The translations under genes and the position numbers were made by a program. This document shows, piece by piece, positions 7,246 through 14,836 of a DNA stretch of 17,464 nucleotides (positions within the stretch are counted from its first letter, which is position 1; each line of letters begins with the position of its first letter). The stretch covers positions 2,031 to 19,494 of the forward strand of contig DIHJ01000063.1 of the NCBI GenBank assembly GCA_002420105.1, read 5' to 3'. The notes below the pieces were generated by a model that saw only the letters and a program-made list of their open reading frames with translations, was not told where the DNA came from and made no database searches. Source of the DNA: Nitrospira sp. UBA5699. GTDB taxonomy: Bacteria; Nitrospirota; Nitrospiria; Nitrospirales; Nitrospiraceae.

Positions 7246-8853
7246 ATGATGCCCATCGACGCGGCGCTTCAAAACGAGCTGGCCATCGCCACCGCCAAAC
7301 GACGGACCTTCGCCATCATCAGCCATCCCGATGCGGGCAAAACGACGCTGACGGAAAAGCTGCTCCTGTATTCCGGCCTGATCCGGACGGCCGGCATGGT
7401 CCGGGGCCGCAAAGGAGGCAAGACCGCGGCTTCCGACTGGATGGGCATGGAGCAGGAGCGCGGTATTTCGATCACCGCGTCGGCCATGCAGTTTCCCTAT
7501 AAAGACGCCGTCATCAATCTGCTCGACACGCCGGGGCACCAGGACTTTTCCGAGGATACCTACCGCACGCTGACCGCTGCGGACAGCGCGATCATGGTCA
7601 TCGATGCGGCGAAGGGGGTGGAGGCGCAGACCCGGAAGCTGTTCGCGGTCTGCCGTCTGCGGCGCATCCCGGTGCTGACCTTGATCAACAAGATGGACTT
7701 GCCGGGTCGTCCGCCGCTGGATCTGATGACGGAAGTGGAACAGGCGCTCGACATCCATGCGAGCGCGATCAACTGGCCGATCGGGTCTGGGAGCGATTTT
7801 GCCGGCATCGTGACCCGCGCCGACGGCCGCGTGCAGCTCTTCAGCAAGACGGCGCACGGCGGCGCGACCAAGGTGGACGTGGCCGTCCTGCCGCTGGCGG
7901 ATCTCGAGCGGAGCGGCCGGGTGTCTCCGGACGTGATGGCACAGGTGACTCACGATCTGGAATTGCTCGACATCGCCGGCAACCCCTTCTCGCGCGGGCC
8001 GTTTCTCGCCGGCGAGGTGACCCCGGTGTTTTTCGCCTCGGCGCTCACGAACTTCGGCATCGAGAGTTTTCTGGACGCCTTCGTTGAACTCGCGCCCTGT
8101 CCCGGCGCGCGCCCGGCCGATCGCGACGACGGCGGCGAGCTGTCCGTCGATCCCGTCGAGACGCCGTTCAGCGCCTATGTCTTCAAGCTTCAGGCCAACA
8201 TGAACCCGAAGCATCGCGACAGCACGGCCTTTCTCCGTGTCTGTTCCGGCCGGTTCGAACGGGATATGGTCGTCCGGCACCATCGCCTGAACCGCGAGGT
8301 GCGGCTCTCCCGCCCGCACAGCATGGTGGCGCAGGCGAGGAGCACGGTCGAGGAGGCGTTTCCCGGCGACATCATCGGCATCATCAATCCGGGCCTCTTC
8401 GCGATCGGCGACACGATTTCGCTGACCGGCGGGTTCAATTTCAAGCCGCTGCCGCAGTTTCAGCCGGAGATCTTCGCCCGGATCCGTCCGACCGACGTGG
8501 GCAAGCGGAAAGCCTTCGACAAGGGAATGGAGCAGATGGCGCAGGAGGGCACGGTGCAGATCATGCGCAGTCTCAACGACCTGGAGTCGTTGGTGGCGGC
8601 GGTGGGGCGGCTGCAATTCGACGTCCTGCAATACCGGCTGCGTCACGAATACCGCGTCGAAACCGCCCTCGATCCGTTGCCCTTTACCTGCAGCGCCTGG
8701 CTGGAGGGCGACCCCGCCTCGTTCAAGCCGCCTTCCGCGTCGATGGTCGTCAAAGATCAGCGCGGTCGCGTGGTCGTGCTGTTCGGGGACCAACTCATGA
8801 AAACCATCGCCCGGGACCGGAATCCCGACCACGTCCTGCGCGACATGGGGTAG
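7246..8853 (+). CDS. prfC: Peptide chain release factor 3 (RF3)
   Basis: Translational GTPase of 535 residues that recycles RF1 and RF2 from the ribosome after peptide release. G1 is SHPDAGKTTLTEK (26-38), the switch II/G3 motif is DTPGHQDF (94-101), and G4 is NKMD (148-151). SEDTYRTLTAADSAIMVIDAAKGVE and the RGISIT segment follow RF3 closely rather than EF-G or EF-Tu. The length fits the family (E. coli RF3 is 529 residues). Two adjacent ATGs (7246 and 7249) and one at 7228 are possible starts; homology begins just after 7249, so the short starts are favoured. No ribosome site precedes them. The reading frame is open much further upstream (from 6925) over the divergent cytochrome gene, but that part is not homologous. 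A 68-residue membrane protein gene follows 22 bases after the stop. Confidence 0.95.
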   Translation: MMPIDAALQNELAIATAKRRTFAIISHPDAGKTTLTEKLLLYSGLIRTAGMVRGRKGGKTAASDWMGMEQERGISITASAMQFPYKDAVINLLDTPGHQDFSEDTYRTLTAADSAIMVIDAAKGVEAQTRKLFAVCRLRRIPVLTLINKMDLPGRPPLDLMTEVEQALDIHASAINWPIGSGSDFAGIVTRADGRVQLFSKTAHGGATKVDVAVLPLADLERSGRVSPDVMAQVTHDLELLDIAGNPFSRGPFLAGEVTPVFFASALTNFGIESFLDAFVELAPCPGARPADRDDGGELSVDPVETPFSAYVFKLQANMNPKHRDSTAFLRVCSGRFERDMVVRHHRLNREVRLSRPHSMVAQARSTVEEAFPGDIIGIINPGLFAIGDTISLTGGFNFKPLPQFQPEIFARIRPTDVGKRKAFDKGMEQMAQEGTVQIMRSLNDLESLVAAVGRLQFDVLQYRLRHEYRVETALDPLPFTCSAWLEGDPASFKPPSASMVVKDQRGRVVVLFGDQLMKTIARDRNPDHVLRDMG

Positions 8854-8875
8854 TCATCGCGCCGGCCGAGGTCGC

Positions 8876-9082
8876 ATGAGTCTTGCGCAGGTGCTCATCG
8901 CCGTCATCGGTCTCGTGGCCTCGATCACGACCTTCTGCGTCCTTCGCTTCCCCTCCTGCCGGCGCGAACCGTTCCGACAGTTCCAGGCCTGTTCATTCGC
9001 GCTGTCGATCCTCGGGGCGGCCGCGGTGCTGGTGCTGTTCATGCTGATGCTGCTGGCGCAGGGCGCCTGGCAGTCGCGCTGA
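8876..9082 (+). CDS. Small two-helix membrane protein (68 aa), unknown function
   Basis: Not recognised. The product has hydrophobic segments at about residues 4-24 and 41-62 joined by a short basic, cysteine-containing loop (CVLRFPSCRREPFRQFQAC), so it should be a helical hairpin in the inner membrane. The start lies 22 bases after prfC stops and is preceded by a weak ribosome site (GAGG about five bases upstream). It is probably co-transcribed with prfC. Its last 44 bases overlap the end of the convergent GIY-YIG frame, which makes the exact end of one or the other worth checking. Three cysteines in the loop region are a noticeable feature for so small a protein. Confidence 0.55.
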   Translation: MSLAQVLIAVIGLVASITTFCVLRFPSCRREPFRQFQACSFALSILGAAAVLVLFMLMLLAQGAWQSR

Positions 9083-9395
9083 AAGAAAGCCTGGGCGGGG
9101 AGGCGCGCCGACCGGTCCGGCGCGCCGCGGCGGTGACGAGGGCAAGTTTCGCGGATCGATCCAGCGCCTTGATGGCGGCTTCGCGCCGCAAGGCCCGGCT
9201 TTTGGTCCGCATCCGTTCCGTATGGCGGACGGTGAAGGGCCCGCGGTTTCTGGTGTATTTCGCGCCGGTCCCGGCTTCGTGCTGCCGGATGCGTCGGATC
9301 AGGTCGGTGGTGATGCCCGTGTACAGGCTCCGGTCGGCGCATTCCAGAATGTAGACGATCCACGTCATCGGGCGGGCGTCGGCCGGTTCGGACAT
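9039..9395 (-). CDS. GIY-YIG domain protein, YhbQ/UPF0213-like
   Basis: Protein of 118 residues whose first 88 form a single GIY-YIG nuclease domain of the short stand-alone type. The two halves of the signature are VYI (14-16) and LYTG (24-27), followed by the catalytic Arg region DLIRRIRQHE (31-40), the KYTR segment and the metal-ligand Glu in REAAIK (71-76). Family members are usually 80-100 residues and of uncertain role in DNA repair. The tail after residue 90 (ARRTGRRASPPRLSF..) is basic, low in complexity and runs over a strong palindrome and into the opposite gene, so it may be read-through past the ancestral end. No good ribosome site precedes 9395; 9368 (MTWIVYIL) is an alternative start. 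It lies 32 bases after the VOC gene and may be the last gene of that operon. Confidence 0.8.
   Translation of the reverse strand: MSEPADARPMTWIVYILECADRSLYTGITTDLIRRIRQHEAGTGAKYTRNRGPFTVRHTERMRTKSRALRREAAIKALDRSAKLALVTAAARRTGRRASPPRLSFSATARRPAPAASA
9102..9126. terminator. GGCGCGCC inverted repeat, candidate terminator
   Basis: The palindrome GGCGCGCC occurs at 9102-9109 and again at 9119-9126, with GACCGGTCC between. The two copies form an eight-pair stem, and the loop itself contains GACCGGTC. It starts 20 bases after the stop of the plus-strand 68-residue gene, a good position for its terminator, but it also lies inside the C-terminal tail of the GIY-YIG frame. No T-tract follows. Confidence 0.4.
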
Positions 9396-9427
9396 GCGGT
9401 CGGCAGAACATGGCGATCCATCGGCGG

Positions 9428-10024
9428 TCAGCGGGGCGCGGTGGATTTCATGAGGCTGTCGGCCTGCGGCGGCAGGAATCCCTGATAGCCTCTGTGGCGT
9501 TCGGCAAGCTCCAGCACCGAAAACGGTTGGCCGTCGACCATCTCGGGCGCCGAAAAAATCTGCCGGAGCTGCCCGCCCGGGGCCCCGACGATCTTGCCGG
9601 CGAACACCACGCCTTTCCGCTTGAGCCGATCGATCGCCAGTTCGATGTCTTCCACGCGCACGGCGACATGGTGAAACACCTGATCGCCGAACTTCCGGAC
9701 CCAGCCCGGGATGATGCTGGTCCGGCCCCGGTCGTCGGGATAGGCCTGATCGACGAAGAGGGCGGGATACCCGGATTTGCGATACACCTTGGCGTACCAG
9801 TCGTCGTACTGGAGGGTTTCGTCGTACGCATATCCGAGTCCGACGAACTGCTCCGCCCGGCGGTCGATGTCGAGCGTGCGCAGCGTGACATGGTCGACGA
9901 CGGGGAAGAAGCCGACCCCCGTGTCGTCCAGCATGGCCTTCAGCACCCTGGCTGCGGCGTTGCCCGCCACGTAGTGCGCGACCATCCGTTCCATGAGTTC
10001 ATCGAGCTCGCGTGTCCGATCCAT
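9428..10024 (-). CDS. VOC-fold metalloprotein, DUF1338/HglS-like, in a lysine-degradation operon
   Basis: Protein of 198 residues in the vicinal oxygen chelate (glyoxalase/dioxygenase) superfamily. The N-terminal 35 residues are helical. Two VOC half-modules follow, opening with VDHVTLRTLDIDR (43-55) and FHHVAVRVEDIELAI (117-131); FSVLELAER (168-176) closes the second. These give a likely two-His one-Glu iron site, H45, H119 and E172. The helix-then-HVTLRT opening resembles DUF1338 proteins, which include HglS, the 2-oxoadipate dioxygenase/decarboxylase that makes 2-hydroxyglutarate in lysine catabolism. The length is well below HglS (about 450 residues). A 4-hydroxyphenylpyruvate-dioxygenase-like or glyoxalase role is the alternative. 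Start at 10024 chosen for the ribosome site GAGGTGA just upstream. It lies 22 bases after the ALDH gene. Confidence 0.7.
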   Translation of the reverse strand: MDRTRELDELMERMVAHYVAGNAAARVLKAMLDDTGVGFFPVVDHVTLRTLDIDRRAEQFVGLGYAYDETLQYDDWYAKVYRKSGYPALFVDQAYPDDRGRTSIIPGWVRKFGDQVFHHVAVRVEDIELAIDRLKRKGVVFAGKIVGAPGGQLRQIFSAPEMVDGQPFSVLELAERHRGYQGFLPPQADSLMKSTAPR

Positions 10025-10046
10025 GACGGTCACCTCGCTGTCGGGT

Positions 10047-11585
10047 CTAGGGGGTTGACGATCCGAACCTGATGCCCTGCGCCAGCGGCAGCTCCGTTCC
10101 CCAGTTGACGGTGGTGGTCTGGCGCCGCATGTAGGCTTTCCACGCATCCGAGCCGGCTTCGCGCCCGCCGCCCGTTTCCTTTTCCCCGCCGAACGCGCCG
10201 CCGATCTCCGCGCCGGAGGTCCCGATGTTCAGATTGGCGATCCCGCAGTCGCTGCCGGCCGCCGAGAGGAAGCGCTCGCCGTGCCGGAGATTGTTGGTGA
10301 ACATCGCGGACGACAGTCCCTGGGGCACGCCGTTCTGCAGCGCGATGGCCTCGTCGAGCGTGCGGAAGGTCATGACGTACAGAATGGGCGCGAAGGTTTC
10401 GCGCTGCACGACCGGCCAGTGATGCTGCGCGCGGACGATGGTCGGCTCCACGAAATGGCCGGGGCGGTTCAGGACCTGCCCGCCGCAAAGGATCTCGCCG
10501 CCTTCCTTCCGGACCTCGTCGAGCGCCGCGCGGTAGGCCTCCACGGCGGCGTGATCGATGAGCGGCCCGAGCAGCACGTCCGGGTCCAGCGGGTTGCCGA
10601 TGCGAATCTGCCCATAGGCTTTCACCAGCCTGCGGAGCAGTTCGTCCGCCACCGATTCATGGACGAGCAGGCGCCTGGTGGTCGTGCAGCGCTGACCGGC
10701 GGTGCCCACCGCGCCGAAGAGAATCGCCCGGAGCGCCAGGTCGAGGTCCGCCGTGTCGTCGACGATGACCGCGTTGTTGCCGCTGAGTTCCAGGAGCGTC
10801 CGCCCGAGGCGCTGGGCGACGGCGGCGGCGACCTGACGCCCGACCGCCACCGACCCGGTGAACGAAATCAGCGGCAGACGTCGATCCCGAACCATGCTTT
10901 CGGCGAGCGCCGGCTGATCGGTGATAAAGAGCGAAAAGATCCCCTGCCAGCCCTGCTGCTCCATGACGCGGTTGCAGATCTGCTGGACGGCGACAGCGCA
11001 GAGCGGCGCCTTGGGCGACGGCTTCCAGATGACCGTATCGCCGGCAACCGCCGCCAGGAAGGCGTTCCAGGCCCAGACGGCCACGGGGAAATTGAAGGCG
11101 GTGATGACGCCGACCGGCCCCAGCGGATGCCACTGTTCGCTCATGCGGTGCGCCGGCCGCTCGGACTGCATCGTCGCGCCGTAGAGCATGCGCGACTGTC
11201 CCACGGCGAAATCGGCCATGTCGATCATCTCCTGGACTTCGCCGTCCCCCTCGGCCTTGATCTTGCCGACCTCCAGGGACACCAGCGTGCCCAGTTGATC
11301 CTTCTTCTCCCGCAGCGCCTGGCCGATGAGCCGGACGAGTTCCCCGCGCTTGGGGGCCGGGACCGCGCGCCAGGCGCTGAACGCTTCCTCGGACTGTTGC
11401 GCGATCTGCAGGTAGTCGTCCGGGGAACAGGGATGGACGCCGGCGATGACGTCTCCGGTTGCGGGATTGAACGATTGGAGCAGGGGACCTGCCGCGGGAG
11501 CGGACCACCAGCCGGCACCGGTGCTGCCGCCGGCGTTCACCGCCTGGATGCCGAGATCCCTGAGCGCGGCCTGTACGGTGCTCAT
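10047..11585 (-). CDS. amaB: Alpha-aminoadipate semialdehyde dehydrogenase (ALDH7 family)
   Basis: NAD-dependent aldehyde dehydrogenase of 512 residues that should oxidise 2-aminoadipate 6-semialdehyde (or its cyclic form, piperideine-6-carboxylate) to 2-aminoadipate in lysine breakdown. The catalytic Cys is C300 in GTAGQRCTTTRR, the general base E266 in LLELSGN, and N165 and K188 fit the oxyanion and cofactor sites. The C-terminal run NIGTSGAEIGGAFGGEKET with GGGREAGSDAWKAYMRR is characteristic of the ALDH7A1/antiquitin group rather than other aldehyde dehydrogenases. The frame is open to 11753, but the start is 11585: its ATG overlaps the TGA of the upstream dehydrogenase gene (ATGA), which implies coupled translation. 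The length equals the family's usual 500-510. Confidence 0.92.
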   Translation of the reverse strand: MSTVQAALRDLGIQAVNAGGSTGAGWWSAPAAGPLLQSFNPATGDVIAGVHPCSPDDYLQIAQQSEEAFSAWRAVPAPKRGELVRLIGQALREKKDQLGTLVSLEVGKIKAEGDGEVQEMIDMADFAVGQSRMLYGATMQSERPAHRMSEQWHPLGPVGVITAFNFPVAVWAWNAFLAAVAGDTVIWKPSPKAPLCAVAVQQICNRVMEQQGWQGIFSLFITDQPALAESMVRDRRLPLISFTGSVAVGRQVAAAVAQRLGRTLLELSGNNAVIVDDTADLDLALRAILFGAVGTAGQRCTTTRRLLVHESVADELLRRLVKAYGQIRIGNPLDPDVLLGPLIDHAAVEAYRAALDEVRKEGGEILCGGQVLNRPGHFVEPTIVRAQHHWPVVQRETFAPILYVMTFRTLDEAIALQNGVPQGLSSAMFTNNLRHGERFLSAAGSDCGIANLNIGTSGAEIGGAFGGEKETGGGREAGSDAWKAYMRRQTTTVNWGTELPLAQGIRFGSSTP

Positions 11586-12670
11586 CGAAAGCAGGCTCCG
11601 AAGTCGTTGGCCAGAAAATCCTGCAGGAGGATCGATTCCTGCGTCACGAAGCCGTGGTACCGCGACGGATCGTTCAGGACGAGGTCCATGACGCAGCAGA
11701 TGCTGGAGGCGGTCGTGACCTGAATCGCCGACCAGAGCTTGCCCTTGATGCATTGGGGGTAGATCTTCTTGACGTAATTTTCCTCGAAGAATCCCCCGTC
11801 CTTGGTGCCGGTCACCGACGCGTAGATCAGGACGACGTCCTGGAGGGTTTGAGGGACCGCGCGCTCGAGGACCCGCTTGAGCGTCGCGCGATCCTCGTTC
11901 AGCTTCAAATCCTTCATCAGGAGATGGATCTTCTCGCAGTGCCCCGGGTACCGGAGGGTCTTGTAGTTCATCGTCTGGACTTTGCCGACATAGCTGTCGG
12001 CCAGCGTGCCCAGGCCGCCGGACGTGTTGAAGGCTTCGTACAGAAGTCCGTCCAGCTCGATCGTTTCATAGCCTTCGAGCGGCTGCAAGGGCACCTTCTC
12101 GCCTTCCTCGATCCCGTAACAGAGATTGCCGTACTCGTTGATCAACCCGTCGGTCGACCAGGTCAGGGAATACTTGAGGGCGTTGCTCGGATGCACCGGG
12201 AGGGCGCCGACGCGCATCTTGACGGTGTCCAGCGTTTCGAAATGCGTCATGAGGTCGTGGGTGACGATGCTGATGAAGCCGGGCGCCAGGCCGCATTGAG
12301 GCATGAACGCCCGCGGGGCGCCGGCGCTCAGGACGCGGATCTGGTTCGTGACTTCGACGTCTTCCGTCAGGTCGAAATAGTGGAGCCCGTGCGTGAGCGC
12401 AAGCCCCGCCACCGTCGGATTGCAGAAAAAAGGGAGGCTGGAGACCACGGCGTCGACGGGATGGGTCGAGAGATAGGTGCTGACGGCGTCGGGATGCCGG
12501 ACGTCGAGAATCGTGGGCGTGACGTGCGCGAGCCCGAGATCCTCGACCAGATGCTTCGGGCCCTCCAGGCTCACATCGCCCAGATGGACGTCGTACCCGC
12601 CGCGTTGGGAGAGCAGACAGGCGACCAACGAACCGATCTTGCCTGCGCCGAGGACGAGCACTCGATGCAT
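11582..12670 (-). CDS. Saccharopine dehydrogenase / L-lysine 6-dehydrogenase family protein
   Basis: Oxidoreductase of 362 residues that starts with a dinucleotide-binding fold, VLVLGAGKIG (4-13, GxGxxG). The rest follows the saccharopine dehydrogenase family: VVSSLPFFCNPTVA, then MPQCGLAPGFIS, then the conserved YKTLRYPGH and the ENYVKKIYP segment. Two activities fit: cleavage of saccharopine to glutamate and aminoadipate semialdehyde, or direct NAD-dependent deamination of lysine at the epsilon carbon (lysine 6-dehydrogenase, as in Geobacillus). No lysine-ketoglutarate reductase is in the window, which mildly favours the second. Either way the product is the substrate of the ALDH7 enzyme that follows with a four-base overlap. 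A GAGG ribosome site lies seven bases upstream, and a perfect TATAAT sits at 12691-12696. Confidence 0.88.
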   Translation of the reverse strand: MHRVLVLGAGKIGSLVACLLSQRGGYDVHLGDVSLEGPKHLVEDLGLAHVTPTILDVRHPDAVSTYLSTHPVDAVVSSLPFFCNPTVAGLALTHGLHYFDLTEDVEVTNQIRVLSAGAPRAFMPQCGLAPGFISIVTHDLMTHFETLDTVKMRVGALPVHPSNALKYSLTWSTDGLINEYGNLCYGIEEGEKVPLQPLEGYETIELDGLLYEAFNTSGGLGTLADSYVGKVQTMNYKTLRYPGHCEKIHLLMKDLKLNEDRATLKRVLERAVPQTLQDVVLIYASVTGTKDGGFFEENYVKKIYPQCIKGKLWSAIQVTTASSICCVMDLVLNDPSRYHGFVTQESILLQDFLANDFGACFR

Positions 12671-12690
12671 TGTGGGCCTCGCGTGGCTCC

Positions 12691-12696
12691 ATTATA
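12691..12696 (-). promoter_or_regulatory. Candidate -10 box for the lysine operon
   Basis: Read on the minus strand this is a perfect TATAAT in otherwise very GC-rich DNA. Transcription would begin near 12684, leaving a leader of about 14 bases with the GAGG ribosome site. The -35 region at 16-18 bases upstream is poor (GTGATC at best), so an activator may be needed. The presence of an own promoter separates this operon from the HEAT-repeat gene upstream on the same strand. Confidence 0.5.
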
Positions 12697-12776
12697 CCCT
12701 GACGCCCCGCTCCGATCACTCGATTGCGCAGTATCGCGCGGATCGGATCTGCGCCGCCGCCGCCGCGCCGGGCCGG

Positions 12777-13838
12777 CTAGTCGCCGGTATGGACGCCGTC
12801 GAATTGGTCGAGCGACTGGCCGAGCGCGCGCTTGAGGTCTTTCCACTCCGGGCTGCTGTCCGAGCGGGTCTTTTCCTGGACGGAACGATTGAGGGCCCGC
12901 AAGGGTTCCAGGATGCGGCGGTCCGTGGTTCGCCCCAGGGCCAGGACGATTTCGGTCTGCGCAGGAACCGGCTCACGGGGGAGTTGCGCCAGCAGGGCCG
13001 GGACGATCTCGCTGCTCGGGTAGAGGGGCGCGAGCCGGCCCAGTCCCGTGATCGCGGCCAGCCGCAGCTCGGGCCGGTCCCGCTTCAACTGCTCCAGTAA
13101 CAGGGGGATGCAGTCGGGGTGTCCGATGGATCCTAAGGCGACGGCGGCGCGCTGAACCAGCGCCGGGTCCCTGTCGTTCAGCGCACGGCTGAGGGCCGGG
13201 ATCGCTTCGACGGCGAAGGTATGGCCGAGCAGCGTGATGATGATCGATTTCTGAGCCTGCGCCGTCGCCGGATGATCCAGGGCCGCCAACAGACGGGCTG
13301 TGTGTCCCCACGCGGCGGCCAGGAGAAACGGGAACGGATCGTCGGCGAGGCGGGCATTCAAATCGACGAGGGCTTTGGCGCCGGCCTGTGAATCCGTGAC
13401 GGCCGCACCGCGCACTTCATGCCGCCAGTCCGAGGTGCGGGTGTCGAGGCGGTAGGTGAACTGGCAGGCCGGGCCCTTCCAGAGCCGGGAGGCGGCGTCG
13501 AGTTGATCGGCATCGCCGCCGGACTGAACCGGTCCTTCCCAGATTTTGTGCTCCTCGCACTTGACCTTGACGGTGACGTCGTGCGGCTCCGCCGGATCGG
13601 CGACGACGCCGTAGCCCAGCGCCTTGAGGCGCGCAGACACGGTTGCGGCGATGCCGGCGGGATCGGCCGGGCCCCGGTCCGTCAACGCGAGCGCCTCCAG
13701 GCGGACGCGCGCGGCCGTCTTCAAGCGGTCTTTTTCTTCGGGCGTGAAGAGTTCCCGGTGCGCCGACGCCGGGTCGGGATGGATCCCGCCCAACAGCAGC
13801 GTCAGCATCAACAGGGATCCGGTACAACGCCGAAGCAT
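12777..13838 (-). CDS. Exported HEAT-repeat protein
   Basis: Protein of 353 residues with a Sec-type signal peptide: basic MLRR, hydrophobic core at about 8-17 and a likely cut after PASA (residue 26). Residues 27-165 form a region I cannot place; it has a charged start, two Cys (C94, C125) in a probable beta-rich part. Residues 195-315 carry three or four HEAT-like repeats, for example IPALSRALNDRDPALVQRAAVALGSIG and the matching IPLLLEQLKRDRPELRLAAITGLGRL. HEAT solenoids bind protein partners, so a periplasmic scaffold or adaptor role is likely but unproven. The frame opens at 13859, but AAAGGAG lies between that ATG and the one at 13838, which sets the start at 13838. It lies 75 bases after the methyltransferase, same strand. 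Confidence 0.75.
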   Translation of the reverse strand: MLRRCTGSLLMLTLLLGGIHPDPASAHRELFTPEEKDRLKTAARVRLEALALTDRGPADPAGIAATVSARLKALGYGVVADPAEPHDVTVKVKCEEHKIWEGPVQSGGDADQLDAASRLWKGPACQFTYRLDTRTSDWRHEVRGAAVTDSQAGAKALVDLNARLADDPFPFLLAAAWGHTARLLAALDHPATAQAQKSIIITLLGHTFAVEAIPALSRALNDRDPALVQRAAVALGSIGHPDCIPLLLEQLKRDRPELRLAAITGLGRLAPLYPSSEIVPALLAQLPREPVPAQTEIVLALGRTTDRRILEPLRALNRSVQEKTRSDSSPEWKDLKRALGQSLDQFDGVHTGD

Positions 13839-13897
13839 GGGGCGACTCCTTTGTCTCATGAATCAGTCCGGGCGTTCAGGGTGCCGGAAACCGTTTC

Positions 13898-13909
13898 GCT
13901 GCGCGCAGC
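13898..13909. repeat. GC palindrome after the methyltransferase stop codon
   Basis: GCTGCGCGCAGC is a perfect 12-base palindrome that starts five bases after the methyltransferase stop on the minus strand. As a hairpin it would be four pairs with a CGCG loop. It could mark the end of the methyltransferase message; no T-tract is seen. Confidence 0.25.
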
Positions 13910-13913
13910 CCCG

Positions 13914-14711
13914 CTAACCGCGCAAAGCCACGATCTCGAGATACTCCGCCGTCACGTGCGTGGTCTTGTCCGTCGCGAGATTGTGCTCGGTCCACAGCCG
14001 GATCAGGTCGTTGCGCAAGGCCTCCTGCTGCTCGCCGTTCAACGCGGCGAAGGCCCGATGGGACGGTCCGTAATAGGTGCGGAAGAAGTCTACGACGTCC
14101 GGGGGCGGGAAGGGGTAGCGGAACGGAAATTTCCGCGGAGTGAGGCGCAAGGTGCCGATGCCGTTGCGCAGCCGCTCGCGGACGACGGCTTCCTCGCCCC
14201 AGAGGACGGGCGACGTCATGCCGGCCGGCGGCGGGACGTACTTGGCGTGGATGGCGAACATCCGGCCGACGAACCCTTGCGGAGTCCAGTTTCCCATGAT
14301 GATCCGTCCCCCCAGCCGGCAGACGCGGATCAATTCGGCGGCCACCCGGTCCGGCCGCGGCGCAAACATCGCGCCGATGAAGCTGAACACGAGGTCGAAG
14401 GCCGCGGCGTCGTAGGGCAGCGCTTCGGCGTCACCCTCGTCGAACCGGATCTTCAAACCCTCGGCCTGCGCGCGGGCACGGGCCTGTTCGAGCAGATTCA
14501 CGGCGATATCGACGCCCGTGACGACCGCGCCGGCCCGCGCGGCGGGAAGGGTCAGTTGACCGGCCCCGCAGCCGACGTCCAACACCCGTTCGCCGGGTTT
14601 GATTCCGAGCGTCGGAAAGAAATCCATCGCGCCCGGCAGCATGTAGGTGGCGAAGTGGCCATAATCGCCGGCCATCCAGGTGGCTTTCAGTGTCTCGACG
14701 TCCGCGGTCAT
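13914..14711 (-). CDS. Class I SAM-dependent methyltransferase
   Basis: Cytoplasmic methyltransferase of 265 residues with the Rossmann-like class I fold. Motif I is VLDVGCGAGQLT (43-54), the ribose-binding acidic residue is D68 in GVDIA, motif II is DEGDAEALPY (91-100), and the post-II strand is FDLVFSFIGAMF. The stretch through MGNWTPQGFVGRMF and PPPAGMTSPVLWG is typical of a common uncharacterised subgroup of UbiE/MenG-like methyltransferases; the substrate is unknown. The frame opens at 14762, but AAGGAG before 14711 sets the start there. It is divergent from the aldo/keto reductase and upstream of the HEAT-repeat gene. Confidence 0.85.
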   Translation of the reverse strand: MTADVETLKATWMAGDYGHFATYMLPGAMDFFPTLGIKPGERVLDVGCGAGQLTLPAARAGAVVTGVDIAVNLLEQARARAQAEGLKIRFDEGDAEALPYDAAAFDLVFSFIGAMFAPRPDRVAAELIRVCRLGGRIIMGNWTPQGFVGRMFAIHAKYVPPPAGMTSPVLWGEEAVVRERLRNGIGTLRLTPRKFPFRYPFPPPDVVDFFRTYYGPSHRAFAALNGEQQEALRNDLIRLWTEHNLATDKTTHVTAEYLEIVALRG

Positions 14712-14783
14712 TCCCTTCTCCTTGTCACGGTCCGTGCAGTCGGCGAAGCGGCACTCTACCAAGTTTCTCGGCGATTGGGAATA

Positions 14784-14813
14784 TTGAGTCCGGGGCGGGG
14801 ATCTGTGTATGGT
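14784..14813 (+). promoter_or_regulatory. Candidate sigma70-type promoter for the aldo/keto reductase
   Basis: TTGAGT (14784-14789) and TATGGT (14808-14813) are 18 bases apart, each with four of six consensus matches. Transcription would start near 14820, just ahead of the GGGAGG ribosome site at 14824-14829. Confidence 0.35.
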
Positions 14814-14836
14814 AGCCCATCCTGGGAGGCCGGCTC

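Noticed and set aside
7174..8832. 552-residue minus-strand open frame opposite prfC
   Set aside because: prfC is certain from its GTPase motifs; the antisense product is rich in His and Arg with no recognisable fold.
9102..9126. GGCGCGCC inverted repeat as a recombination or attachment site
   Set aside because: There is no integrase, no direct repeat partner and no element boundary in the window; a terminator or chance palindrome is simpler.
10281..11723. 480-residue plus-strand open frame opposite the ALDH gene
   Set aside because: The composition is typical of a shadow frame; the ALDH7 motifs on the other strand are unmistakable.
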